Shown here in pieces: positions 1-7,158 of a stretch of 14,973 nucleotides of DNA. This DNA comes from an uncultured Clostridia bacterium (GTDB lineage: Bacteria; Bacillota; Clostridia; Oscillospirales; Ruminococcaceae). A model generated the notes under the pieces. It saw only the letters and a list, made by a program, of their open reading frames with translations, searched no databases and was not told the origin of the DNA. Positions within the stretch are counted from its first letter, which is position 1. Each line of letters begins with the position of its first letter. Position numbers and translations under genes: made by a program. The stretch covers positions 1 through 14,973 of the forward strand of contig CALLQM010000418.1 of NCBI GenBank assembly GCA_938014855.1, written 5' to 3'.

Positions 1-171
1 GATACAACCATTGCTGATCTTGCAGTGGCTGTCAACGCGGGACAGATCAAAACAGGAGCGCCGTCGCGGAGTGAACGTGTTGCAAAGTATAATCGGCTTT
101 TGCAAATTGAACGGGAACTTGACAGCGCCGCTTTGTACGAAGGAATCTCAACGTTTTATAATTTGACATAG
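1..171 (+). CDS. eno: Enolase, C-terminal fragment
   Basis: The reading frame is open from base 1 to a TAG at 169-171 and encodes the last 56 residues of an enolase; the start lies outside the window. Enolase interconverts 2-phosphoglycerate and phosphoenolpyruvate in glycolysis, in the cytoplasm. The fragment holds the family's well-conserved C-terminal stretch: DTTIADLAVAVNAGQIKTGA, then PSRSERVAKYNRLLQIERELD, and it ends FYNLT, close to the usual AFYNL ending. The catalytic residues lie upstream and cannot be checked. The gene is immediately followed by a perfect 14-bp hairpin terminator, so it is the last gene of its transcript. The identification rests on recognising these motifs; I see no sign of damage in the part present. 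Confidence 0.95.
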   Translation, partial: DTTIADLAVAVNAGQIKTGAPSRSERVAKYNRLLQIERELDSAALYEGISTFYNLT

Positions 172-205
172 AAAAAGCCGCGCAGTTATCTGCGCGGCTT
201 TTTAA
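172..205. terminator. Bidirectional intrinsic terminator between eno and the ABC operon
   Basis: A perfect 14-bp inverted repeat (AAAAAGCCGCGCAG at 172-185 and its complement at 190-203) surrounds a 4-base loop, TTAT. The arms begin and end in A5/T5 runs, so both strands give a GC-rich hairpin followed by a U tract. It starts one base after the enolase stop and lies 17 bases beyond the stop of the facing permease gene, so it can end both convergent transcripts. Confidence 0.93.
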
Positions 206-221
206 TTTTTTAATCAAGCGA

Positions 222-1790
222 TTAACGATTATTGAGTTCTGCATAATTGAGTATGTTTCGGCAGAAAAACAAAACAAGTGAAGATACAAACACGTTCCAT
301 ATAAAGGTGGCAACAAGCGCAATTTCGATGGATGGAATCACTGCGATCATCAAGTAAATACCAAGTACCACGCCCGGTGCGCAAAGAACAAGCAGTACCA
401 AAAGGTAGATCATAATTATAATTACTTTGCTTACGATTGTTCCAAAGATTCGCTCAATGAGAATGTTGCTGGCAATTAACAGAATGGCAAACCCGATTCG
501 CATTACAATGCATGCGGCAATTTGGATGGGCGAAAGACCGAGCACATAACCGATTACGATAAACAAAACAGCCGCTTCCACAATGGCTTTATAGACACTT
601 TCCGCGCAAATGCAGATGAGCTTTTTAAATGGCGATTCGGGTACGAGATAGACAAACGGACGTTTTAATTCCCAAGCCCACCGACCTGCTGATATGCTAA
701 ACAACTGCAGATAAGTGCTAAAAAACAATATTGGCATAAGACCTTCATCGCGGGTCATAAAAGCAAATCCAATGTTGATTACAAGGAACAAAAGCGACGT
801 TTTATCGAGCAGAAAAAGTTTTGAACGTCGGTTTTCGAGCAAATGCTTAAAGAAAAATGCGCTTGCTCCGAACCCTTTGTTTATACCTTGTTTGCCAACT
901 TTTACGTTTTGTGTGGAGAGACTTTCTAAATTTCCTTCTTTTTTGGCTGTAATCACGGAATGAGAAACTTCGGTAGCCTGCAATACATCTTCGTAAAAAT
1001 CACCATGTGCTTTTGTGATGGCAAACAGCAGACCCAAAATGAACAACGCGGTTGCTCCAAATCCGAACAACGCCATGACAATATTTCCGGACACGCAGCC
1101 AACTACCGCTGCTTTTATCCAGCCGGCGACCGGCAGTAACGAAACGACAAACGAGTCTGCGGCCGTTGTAATGGTTCCAATGGGGTTGGTTTGATCGTTT
1201 AGCAGCGGATAAAGGATATAAAGCGCAAATAAGGCAAAAACAGCGTAAATGGCTATTCGAACGACTTTTTGACTGCGTTCATTATCACTTGTAAAAACAT
1301 AGATCGCCATAGCGGTCAATTGTGAAGTAAACATGCAAATTCCGTAGCCCAATAAGACGAACAGAAGAAAAGCAAAGGATACGCCATAGTTTTGATGAAC
1401 CCATGAAAACTGATAGAGCAGGAAAAATCCGACTAATAGGGAAGTGGACATTTGCTTTATAAGCCCATATAGAAGGACTTTGCGAGACGAAATTGGTGCA
1501 GGGAATATAAGTTGTACATCTGCTATTGTGAAAAAGCTGGAGCCGGATTTTAGCCCCTGCATTGCGCCCATACCAAAAATGAACGTGTACAATGCTAAAA
1601 TAATGGCATATAACTCGTTAATTGGACGATAGGCTATCACTTCAGTTGTATCAGCCGAAAAGGATGAGGTAATTACAAGTGCTAACATCAAAATGACAAA
1701 GATCATTAAAATCAATTTTGCAGGGTGCCGTTTTAACTCAATCAGCTTGTTTTTTGCCGTTATGAGCATGAGATAGATGAGACTTTTCAT
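222..1790 (-). CDS. ABC exporter permease, multi-spanning membrane protein
   Basis: A 522-residue, very hydrophobic protein that resembles the 'putative ABC exporter' permeases of Firmicutes. These pair with a separate ATPase to form an exporter; the substrate cannot be read from sequence. It has a short basic N-terminus (KNKLIELKRHPAK, about residues 13-25), a first membrane helix at about 27-45, and roughly ten further hydrophobic segments. A soluble loop at about 265-330 separates the two halves (EDVLQATEVSHSV, then KEGNLESLS). The start codon overlaps the stop of the upstream ATPase by four bases (ATGA, 1787-1790), so the two genes are translationally coupled and almost certainly one transporter. 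The frame is intact, although its partner gene is frameshifted. Transcription ends at the hairpin beyond the stop. Family assignment is by overall resemblance. Confidence 0.8.
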   Translation of the reverse strand: MKSLIYLMLITAKNKLIELKRHPAKLILMIFVILMLALVITSSFSADTTEVIAYRPINELYAIILALYTFIFGMGAMQGLKSGSSFFTIADVQLIFPAPISSRKVLLYGLIKQMSTSLLVGFFLLYQFSWVHQNYGVSFAFLLFVLLGYGICMFTSQLTAMAIYVFTSDNERSQKVVRIAIYAVFALFALYILYPLLNDQTNPIGTITTAADSFVVSLLPVAGWIKAAVVGCVSGNIVMALFGFGATALFILGLLFAITKAHGDFYEDVLQATEVSHSVITAKKEGNLESLSTQNVKVGKQGINKGFGASAFFFKHLLENRRSKLFLLDKTSLLFLVINIGFAFMTRDEGLMPILFFSTYLQLFSISAGRWAWELKRPFVYLVPESPFKKLICICAESVYKAIVEAAVLFIVIGYVLGLSPIQIAACIVMRIGFAILLIASNILIERIFGTIVSKVIIIMIYLLVLLVLCAPGVVLGIYLMIAVIPSIEIALVATFIWNVFVSSLVLFFCRNILNYAELNNR

Positions 1791-2493
1791 TTTGTTTCAT
1801 CCTTCCGCTCCGTAATTTCAAAGAATAAATCTTCCAGCGATTTTTCTTGATCACCGGCATGATTGTATTTTGTGGCCGCAAAGGATCCTTTCATCATAAT
1901 GTGAGCAACATCCCAATAGTTTTCAACGCTGTCAATCATGTGCGTACTAATCAACACGGAACAGCCTTCATTTTTTAGTTCGCTAAACATGAGCTTTAAC
2001 TGTTTGATGGCATGCGGATCCAAACCAACCATCGGCTCATCAAAAATAAGCACGCTTGGTTTATGCAGAACGGCACAGCAAATGCTAACTTTTTGCTGCA
2101 TGCCTTTTGACAATTCTTTGCCAAGCTTGTCCTTTTTATCGGTTAGCTCAAAGCGTTCCAAAAGCTGTTCTGCGTATGGTTTCCAATTTTCCAAACGATA
2201 AGCACGCGCAATAAATTCAAGATGTTCCGTTACTGTAAGCAAATCATAAACGGCCGGCATTTCAGGGATGTAGCCAAGACTTCTTTTTGCTTCCAACGAT
2301 TTATTTGGGTGTCCGTTAATCGTAATTTTTCCGCCAAAACGCAAAAGCCCTAGATACATTTAATAATGGTGGATTTACCCGCACCATTTGGTCCCATTAA
2401 GACCGCAATTTCTCCATCGTTTACGGTAAAATGAATATAATTATTGGCAACTACTTTCCCATACCGCTTTGTCACATGATCTACAGTAAGCAT
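1787..2493 (-). pseudogene. ABC transporter ATP-binding protein with one-base frameshift after Walker A
   Basis: The energising ATPase for the exporter permease downstream. The natural start is ATG at 2491-2493 with GAGG six bases upstream. Translation from there gives MLTVDHVTKRYGKVV and a good Walker A motif, GPNGAGKST, but it hits TAG at 2350-2352 right after IIKCI. The rest continues one frame over as LGLLRFGG, then Q-loop region YIPEMP, signature LSKGMQQK, Walker B VLIFDEP and H-loop STH. One extra base at the TAG would restore IIKCILGLLRFGG and a protein of about 235 residues, the normal size for this family. A fragment starting at the internal ATG 2357-2359 would have 190 residues and lack Walker A, so it could not work as an ATPase. 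Everything downstream of the shift is well conserved, so the lesion is either very recent or a sequencing error. Confidence 0.88.
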
Positions 2494-2510
2494 ACGAATC
2501 CTCATTTCTA

Positions 2511-2524
2511 TTGTATTAATACAA
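2511..2524. promoter_or_regulatory. Perfect palindrome upstream of the ABC operon, possible operator
   Basis: TTGTATTAATACAA is a perfect 14-bp palindrome, 17 bases upstream of the ABC ATPase start codon. The position suits a repressor site, but no regulator gene is adjacent and AT-rich palindromes of this length can occur by chance. I could not assign a convincing promoter to this operon. Confidence 0.3.
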
Positions 2525-2697
2525 ATCATTCATATTTTATCGCATTTTAAGATTTATTCCTATGGTAAGTTTGTGAAATTTACAATCCGTTTATAAGTTT
2601 GTAGATATATAAACAAAAATGGAGAAATTTTTGGGGAATTCTTGCAATGATCTATCGAAACAAACTTTATTAAAGTACGGATGTATGAGCTGTTTGT

Positions 2698-2725
2698 TTG
2701 AATTTTACTATAAATAAGGTATAAT
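2698..2725 (+). promoter_or_regulatory. Sigma-A-type promoter for the lipoprotein gene
   Basis: TTGAAT at 2698-2703 and TATAAT at 2720-2725 are separated by 16 bp, in an AT-rich divergent region. Transcription would begin near 2732, giving a leader of about 48 bases before the lipoprotein start. Confidence 0.7.
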
Positions 2726-2779
2726 TAAAATGAATAATTATTTCATATAGGAGTTATTAATTTTTATGGAGGGACAATA

Positions 2780-4279
2780 ATGAAACGCCTGTTAGCATGT
2801 TTTTTGCTTATGCTGCTATTCTGTTCCTGTGGTTCGTCCTCGAAGCTTACCGAAATGAATTTGGAAAATCGTGTGCAATTGCGGCAGGAGGCAGCTGCTG
2901 AAAAGATAAACACCATTTCATTTGATTTAAAAGTTCAAACGATGTCCGTTTCTGTAAAGGCAGATTCGTCTGAATGGTGGCAGAAAGCATTTCAGCTTGA
3001 TCCGCAAAAACAACAGATCAATTCGGCTAAACTTTACCGCTATTCGGATCAAGTAAACGTTTCGGTAATGTTTTCATTAGGAGAAAACGATTCTTTTACC
3101 TATCTAAATGCACTATCCCCGGTTGAAGCGGACGATGTCGGGAGGCCGCTTCGCGATTTCTCGGTTTTGGGAATCGTGCTAGAATCCGATGTTAAGTATA
3201 CTTATCAATTATATGAGCGTGGCGTTGTCGTTTCAAAATTATCTCCAGGTCCGGGTGGAAAACAACTGAATGAAGATTATGGTAAGCAGAAACGGCTTGC
3301 TGTGGATGAAAAGGCATACCAAACCTTGCTTTCTTGCTTGCGTACACGTATGGAAGAGGGACGTTGGGCTTCATCTTGGCTGAGCCTTATGCGACAAACA
3401 AATGCCGAACGAATTTTTGTAACTTCATCGGATGGAAATCAAGTGAAAGAATATAATCGTGAGGATCTTAATAAATTTTTACAGATTTTTTCTGATATTC
3501 AAGGACTTTCCATTGAGCCAAATACTTGCTGCCGTGTATCTCCTGATACAAAACTGAAATCAGCGGCACATGTACAAATCGATTTTTATAACGGGATTCA
3601 CTATGACATTTGGCACAATGAAACGAATATTTTGGTCGCATCGAGTGATATGGATTATGCACTGCTGTATAAAACAAAACAGGCTTGGAAGATTAACGAA
3701 CTCAATCAATATGCACAGGGGATGATTGCTCCACTTACCGGAAAACCGGTTATTTATCTCTATCCGGAAAAACCGACAGAAGTATCTGTAAAAGTGCATT
3801 ATAAAGGGAATTTTACCTATACATATCCAACTTATCTTAACGGATGGCGTGTGACTGCATACCCGGATGGCAGGCTGATTAATAAAACGGATGGAAGTGA
3901 GCACTATTATTTATTTTGGGAAGGCAACACTGCAATTGATTGGAAATTTAATGAAGGTTTTGTGGTAAAGGGCAGTGAAGCGGAGCAGTTTTTTGTTGAA
4001 AAACTTTCTTACATGGGGCTGACACCTCGAGAATATAATGACTTTATTGTTTACTGGCTTCCAGAAATTCAGCGTAATGAATACAATCTTATTACATTTT
4101 CAACAGAACAATATGAGGAGTTGGCTCCTTTGGAAATTTCTCCGCAACCAGATCGAATCCTTAGAGTTCATATGGTCTATAAAAAACTAAACCAACCAAT
4201 AAAAATAAAACCACAAGTGCTCAAACCATTCAAGCGAAAAGGGTTTACGGTTGTAGAATGGGGCGGAAGCCGTGCATGA
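2780..4279 (+). CDS. Predicted lipoprotein of unknown function with a KPVIYLYP-type C-terminal domain
   Basis: A 499-residue protein that I cannot assign a function. The N-terminus is a lipoprotein signal peptide: MKR, a hydrophobic run to about residue 14, then C-S-C-G-S-S-S with Cys17 the likely lipidated residue. The lipobox (F-C-S before Cys17) is not ideal. Residues 20-310 look like a soluble extracytoplasmic region. From about residue 322 to the end there is a distinct segment beginning KPVIYLYPEKPTEVSVKV, rich in Tyr and Trp, and ending FTVVEWGG. I recall similar KPVIYLYP segments in hypothetical secreted proteins of Firmicutes, but I know of no established role. The start is supported by GGAGGG at 2768-2773. 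The gene stands alone with its own promoter and terminator. It is probably anchored on the outer face of the membrane. Confidence 0.85.
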   Translation: MKRLLACFLLMLLFCSCGSSSKLTEMNLENRVQLRQEAAAEKINTISFDLKVQTMSVSVKADSSEWWQKAFQLDPQKQQINSAKLYRYSDQVNVSVMFSLGENDSFTYLNALSPVEADDVGRPLRDFSVLGIVLESDVKYTYQLYERGVVVSKLSPGPGGKQLNEDYGKQKRLAVDEKAYQTLLSCLRTRMEEGRWASSWLSLMRQTNAERIFVTSSDGNQVKEYNREDLNKFLQIFSDIQGLSIEPNTCCRVSPDTKLKSAAHVQIDFYNGIHYDIWHNETNILVASSDMDYALLYKTKQAWKINELNQYAQGMIAPLTGKPVIYLYPEKPTEVSVKVHYKGNFTYTYPTYLNGWRVTAYPDGRLINKTDGSEHYYLFWEGNTAIDWKFNEGFVVKGSEAEQFFVEKLSYMGLTPREYNDFIVYWLPEIQRNEYNLITFSTEQYEELAPLEISPQPDRILRVHMVYKKLNQPIKIKPQVLKPFKRKGFTVVEWGGSRA

Positions 4280-4324
4280 AGCTTCTGATTATTTGTTAAA
4301 ATAATGAATATTATAAAACTCATC

Positions 4325-4366
4325 AAAAAGGGAATGCATTGTATGCAGAGGTATTCCCTTTTTTAG
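4325..4366 (+). terminator. Intrinsic terminator after the lipoprotein gene
   Basis: AAAAAGGGAATGC at 4325-4337 pairs with GTATTCCCTTTTT (one G-T wobble) across a loop of about 12 bases, and the 3' arm runs into a T tract. It lies about 45 bases after the lipoprotein stop. Confidence 0.85.
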
Positions 4367-4388
4367 TTGAACTTTTTGCTATCTATTA

Positions 4389-4416
4389 TTGACTTATGCC
4401 TGTAATTTAGTATAAT
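4389..4416 (+). promoter_or_regulatory. Sigma-A-type promoter for the MBL-mrp-scaffold operon
   Basis: TTGACT at 4389-4394 and TATAAT at 4411-4416 are separated by 16 bp, directly after the terminator of the preceding gene. The leader before the MBL-fold gene would be about 60 bases. Confidence 0.75.
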
Positions 4417-4482
4417 AAATAGGATAATAAAACATAGCTGTGGGCACTGGTTGGATAGAATCGCAAGGGAGGCGAATGCAAT

Positions 4483-5304
4483 ATGCGGATAAAAGTGCTG
4501 ATAGAAGATTGCGCAAAAGCTCCCTATGATTTTGAACATGGGCTCAGCTTATATCTTCAGACAGCACAACATAAGATTTTGTTTGATATGGGCAAGAGCG
4601 ATCTGTTTTTAAAAAATGCTAAAAAAATGGATGTAGACTTGTCTCAGGTGGATTTGGCTGTTTTATCACACGGCCATTATGACCATGGGGGAGGTCTTTC
4701 TGCATTTCTAAAGCAGAATCACCGTGCGCAAGTTTATTTGCATGAAAAAGCAACAGAAGGTCATTATGCGAGACGATCCCATGATTCAATTGACGATATT
4801 GGGGTAAGCATAGGCAGGCTGGATCTCTCTCGGATACATACCGTTTGTGGAGATCAGCAGATTGATGAAGGACTTTTGCTTTTTTCTTCTGTAAGCGGTC
4901 AAAAACTACGCTCTCAGTCCAATCATGTATTACTGATTAAGACGGAAAGCGGATTTGTAAAGGATCCATTTGAACATGAGCAAAATCTTTTAATTTGTGA
5001 AAACGGAAAAAAGGTTTTGATTTCAGGTTGTGCCCATCGTGGAATTGTCAACATCCTTGATTGTGCAATGGAATTGGCCGGAGGTGCGATGGATGTTGTA
5101 ATTGGTGGATTTCACCTATCCAACCCCAGTAAAGGCACTTGTGAACCGGATGAAACGCTCGATGGGATTGCGGAGTATTTAATGCGTTTTCCGACAAAGT
5201 ATGCGACCTGTCACTGTACCGGTGTTACAGCTTATCAAAAATTACGGCAGAAAATGGGCGATCAGATTCAGTACATCTCTGCTGGAGACCATTTAGCAAT
5301 TTAA
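4483..5304 (+). CDS. MBL-fold metallohydrolase (COG1237-like)
   Basis: A 273-residue cytoplasmic member of the metallo-beta-lactamase fold. The metal-binding signature is S-H63-G-H65-Y-D67-H68-G, matching HxHxDH. Further candidate ligands are His185 in ISGCAHRG, His211 in GGFHL and His244 in CHCTG. The overall pattern (an early FDMGKS, a middle PFEHEQNLL, then GCAHRGIVNI) is that of the COG1237 subgroup. Some archaeal members of that group are described as pterin-linked ribofuranosylaminobenzene phosphate synthases. That name should not be transferred to a bacterial protein, and the substrate is unknown. A ribosome site, AAGGGAGG at 4465-4472, sets the start. It leads an operon; the Mrp ATPase begins 12 bases after its stop, which hints at a role linked to Fe-S proteins or redox chemistry. 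Confidence 0.9.
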   Translation: MRIKVLIEDCAKAPYDFEHGLSLYLQTAQHKILFDMGKSDLFLKNAKKMDVDLSQVDLAVLSHGHYDHGGGLSAFLKQNHRAQVYLHEKATEGHYARRSHDSIDDIGVSIGRLDLSRIHTVCGDQQIDEGLLLFSSVSGQKLRSQSNHVLLIKTESGFVKDPFEHEQNLLICENGKKVLISGCAHRGIVNILDCAMELAGGAMDVVIGGFHLSNPSKGTCEPDETLDGIAEYLMRFPTKYATCHCTGVTAYQKLRQKMGDQIQYISAGDHLAI

Positions 5305-5316
5305 GGAGTGATTTAA

Positions 5317-6150
5317 ATGAGTGAAGCATGCGACCATAATTGTGGAAACTGTGAAAAAGCGGATTGTTCGGAAAGAGATTTCCGCGAACCGTCCAATGAG
5401 CTGAGTCATGTGAAAAAAATTATCGGTGTCGTCAGCGGTAAAGGCGGGGTTGGAAAATCCTTAGTTACCTCTATGATGGCAGTTACCATGAAACGGTTGG
5501 GTTATCAAACCGCGATTTTGGATGCCGATGTCACAGGCCCGTCCATTCCAAAGGCTTTTGGTATTACAGAAAAGGCAAAAGGCAGTGAATTGGGACTATT
5601 TCCGGCGGAAAGTAAATCCGGAATCAAAATTATGTCCGTCAACCTGCTGTTAGAGAACGACACCGATCCGGTGGTTTGGCGCGGACCGATCATTGCCAAT
5701 ACCGTTAAACAGTTTTGGACAGATGTTATTTGGGGCGATGTGGACTATATGTTCATCGACATGCCGCCAGGAACCGGTGATGTGCCGCTGACGGTCTTCC
5801 AGTCTATTCCGGTTGATGGAATCATCGTGGTGACCTCGCCGCAGGAATTGGTCTCGATGATTGTTTCAAAAGCTGTAAAAATGGCAGAGCTTATGCATAT
5901 TCCGGTTTTGGGATTGGTTGAAAACATGTCCTATTTCAAGTGTCCGGACAATGACAAAGAATATCAAATATTTGGCGATAGTCATATTGATGAAATTGCA
6001 ACCCAGCATAAACTGGATGTGTTGGCGAAACTTCCAATTGATCCACATTTAGCAAAGGCTTGCGATAAAGGTGTAATTGAATTATTTAAAGGCGATTGGT
6101 TGAATCGGGCGGCGGAAAAAGTTGAAGTAACCGCCGAAAAGACCAATTGA
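5317..6150 (+). CDS. mrp: Mrp/Nbp35-family P-loop ATPase, probable Fe-S cluster carrier
   Basis: A 277-residue member of the Mrp/ApbC/Nbp35 family, which binds and transfers Fe-S clusters to apoproteins in the cytoplasm. Visible motifs are the deviant Walker A GKGGVGKS (residues 41-48), the switch DADVTGPS (69-76), and DMPPGTGD (148-155). A short N-terminal extension holds four cysteines (5, 9, 12, 17) in a C-x3-C-x2-C-x4-C pattern, like the N-terminal cluster site of Nbp35. The C-terminal site, normally CxxC, reads C209-P-D-N, so the second cysteine is missing. Cys249 in KACDKG is the only other cysteine nearby. A ribosome site AAGGAG at 5303-5308 overlaps the stop of the MBL gene. The next gene encodes an Fe-S scaffold, which strongly supports a role in cluster assembly or delivery. 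Confidence 0.92.
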   Translation: MSEACDHNCGNCEKADCSERDFREPSNELSHVKKIIGVVSGKGGVGKSLVTSMMAVTMKRLGYQTAILDADVTGPSIPKAFGITEKAKGSELGLFPAESKSGIKIMSVNLLLENDTDPVVWRGPIIANTVKQFWTDVIWGDVDYMFIDMPPGTGDVPLTVFQSIPVDGIIVVTSPQELVSMIVSKAVKMAELMHIPVLGLVENMSYFKCPDNDKEYQIFGDSHIDEIATQHKLDVLAKLPIDPHLAKACDKGVIELFKGDWLNRAAEKVEVTAEKTN

Positions 6151-6175
6151 TCATAGAAAGAAGGCTGTGATCACG

Positions 6176-7048
6176 ATGTCAATCGGATTGTTTACCGATC
6201 AGGTAATTGACCATTTTTCCAATCCTCGCAATGTGGGGGAACTTCCGGATGCCAACGCAATCGGCCGCGCAGGAAGTATGGAATGCGGCGACTATTTGGA
6301 ACTTTATATTCGTGTGGAAAACGAGAAAATTGAGGATGTAAGATTTAAAGTACAGGGCTGCATTGCCGCCTTGGCTTCCAGCAGTATGACCACGGAACTC
6401 ATCAAAGGAAAAACCTTGGAGGAAGCGAGTCATATTACCGATGAGGATATTTCGAATGCATTGGGCGGACTGCCGGAACCAAAAATGCACTGTTCAATGC
6501 TTGGAGCCGATGCGATACAAAGCGCGATCCATGATTATGAAGAAAGAAGGAAAGCTCCTGTGAAAAAACAAGCTGAAAATAAATCATGTCTAAAACCAAT
6601 GGCGAAAGTGTTGGTTTCCTGCCGCGGTGAAAATGGAGAAAACAATGCGCTGGCAGTGGGATATTGCGGCAACTGCAGTTTTGATCCGCCGATGGTAATG
6701 GTTGGAATCGTGCCAAGCAGATATTCTTACCATATGATCAAAGAAAGCAAATGCTTTGTGGTTAATTTGGTTGAAAAAGACTATAACGAGACCTTTACAT
6801 ATCTTGGAAGCCATAGCAGACGTGATGGTGATAAATTTAAAGATGCAAATGTAAACTTTGAAGAAGGCGTAAAAGTGAACGCTCCGATTCTGACGGACTG
6901 CCCGGTTAACATTGAGTGTACGGTCGTGGATTCCATCAAAACCGGTTCTCATGAAATGTTTGTAGGCAAAGTGGAATATGTACATGCAAAGCCTGAGGCT
7001 TTGAATGAAAAAGGTGAAGTTGACGAAACGAAACTTGATCTTTTATAA
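6176..7048 (+). CDS. NifU/IscU-like Fe-S scaffold fused to a flavin-reductase-like domain
   Basis: A 290-residue two-domain protein. Residues 1-125 are a NifU/IscU-type scaffold with the three cluster-binding cysteines in their usual settings: Cys37 in ECGDYL (with Asp39), Cys62 in QGCIAALASSS, and Cys106 in MHCSML. After a Lys-rich linker (about 126-140), residues 142-290 resemble the FMN-binding flavin reductase/flavoredoxin family, with SFDPPMVMVGIVPSRYSYHM and later DCPVNIECTVVDSIKTGSHE. This half carries six more cysteines (149, 164, 167, 193, 242, 248). The ATG at 6176 is preferred over a GTG at 6167 because AGAAAGAAGG (6155-6164) is only two bases from the GTG but 11 from the ATG. The gene follows mrp by 25 bases. 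The fusion suggests cluster assembly coupled to flavin electron transfer; that is inference. I am sure of both domains but not of the function. Confidence 0.88.
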   Translation: MSIGLFTDQVIDHFSNPRNVGELPDANAIGRAGSMECGDYLELYIRVENEKIEDVRFKVQGCIAALASSSMTTELIKGKTLEEASHITDEDISNALGGLPEPKMHCSMLGADAIQSAIHDYEERRKAPVKKQAENKSCLKPMAKVLVSCRGENGENNALAVGYCGNCSFDPPMVMVGIVPSRYSYHMIKESKCFVVNLVEKDYNETFTYLGSHSRRDGDKFKDANVNFEEGVKVNAPILTDCPVNIECTVVDSIKTGSHEMFVGKVEYVHAKPEALNEKGEVDETKLDLL

Positions 7049-7158
7049 AAATTGTATTAAAATTAGCGGGTTAATTGCTTGCATTTCAACGGTACTGCCG
7101 TTCAAATAAATCTCATAACCTTTGGACATCTTTGGAATGCAGTTGAGGAAAGGATACT

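Noticed and set aside
47..322. Minus-strand frame across the eno end and terminator
   Set aside because: It crosses the hairpin and overlaps both enolase and the permease 3' end without any protein signature.
2348..2361. Programmed -1 frameshifting as an explanation for the split ABC ATPase
   Set aside because: The bases before the TAG (ATT ATT AAA TGT ATC) contain no heptameric slippery run, and I see no strong downstream hairpin. A mutation or sequencing error is simpler.
6167..6175. GTG at 6167 as the start of the scaffold-flavin fusion
   Set aside because: It lies two bases from the purine-rich ribosome site; the ATG at 6176 has workable spacing and begins at the usual scaffold N-terminus.
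7084..7100. Small inverted repeat AACGG/CCGTT after the scaffold-flavin gene as a terminator
   Set aside because: The stem is only 5 bp and no T tract follows.
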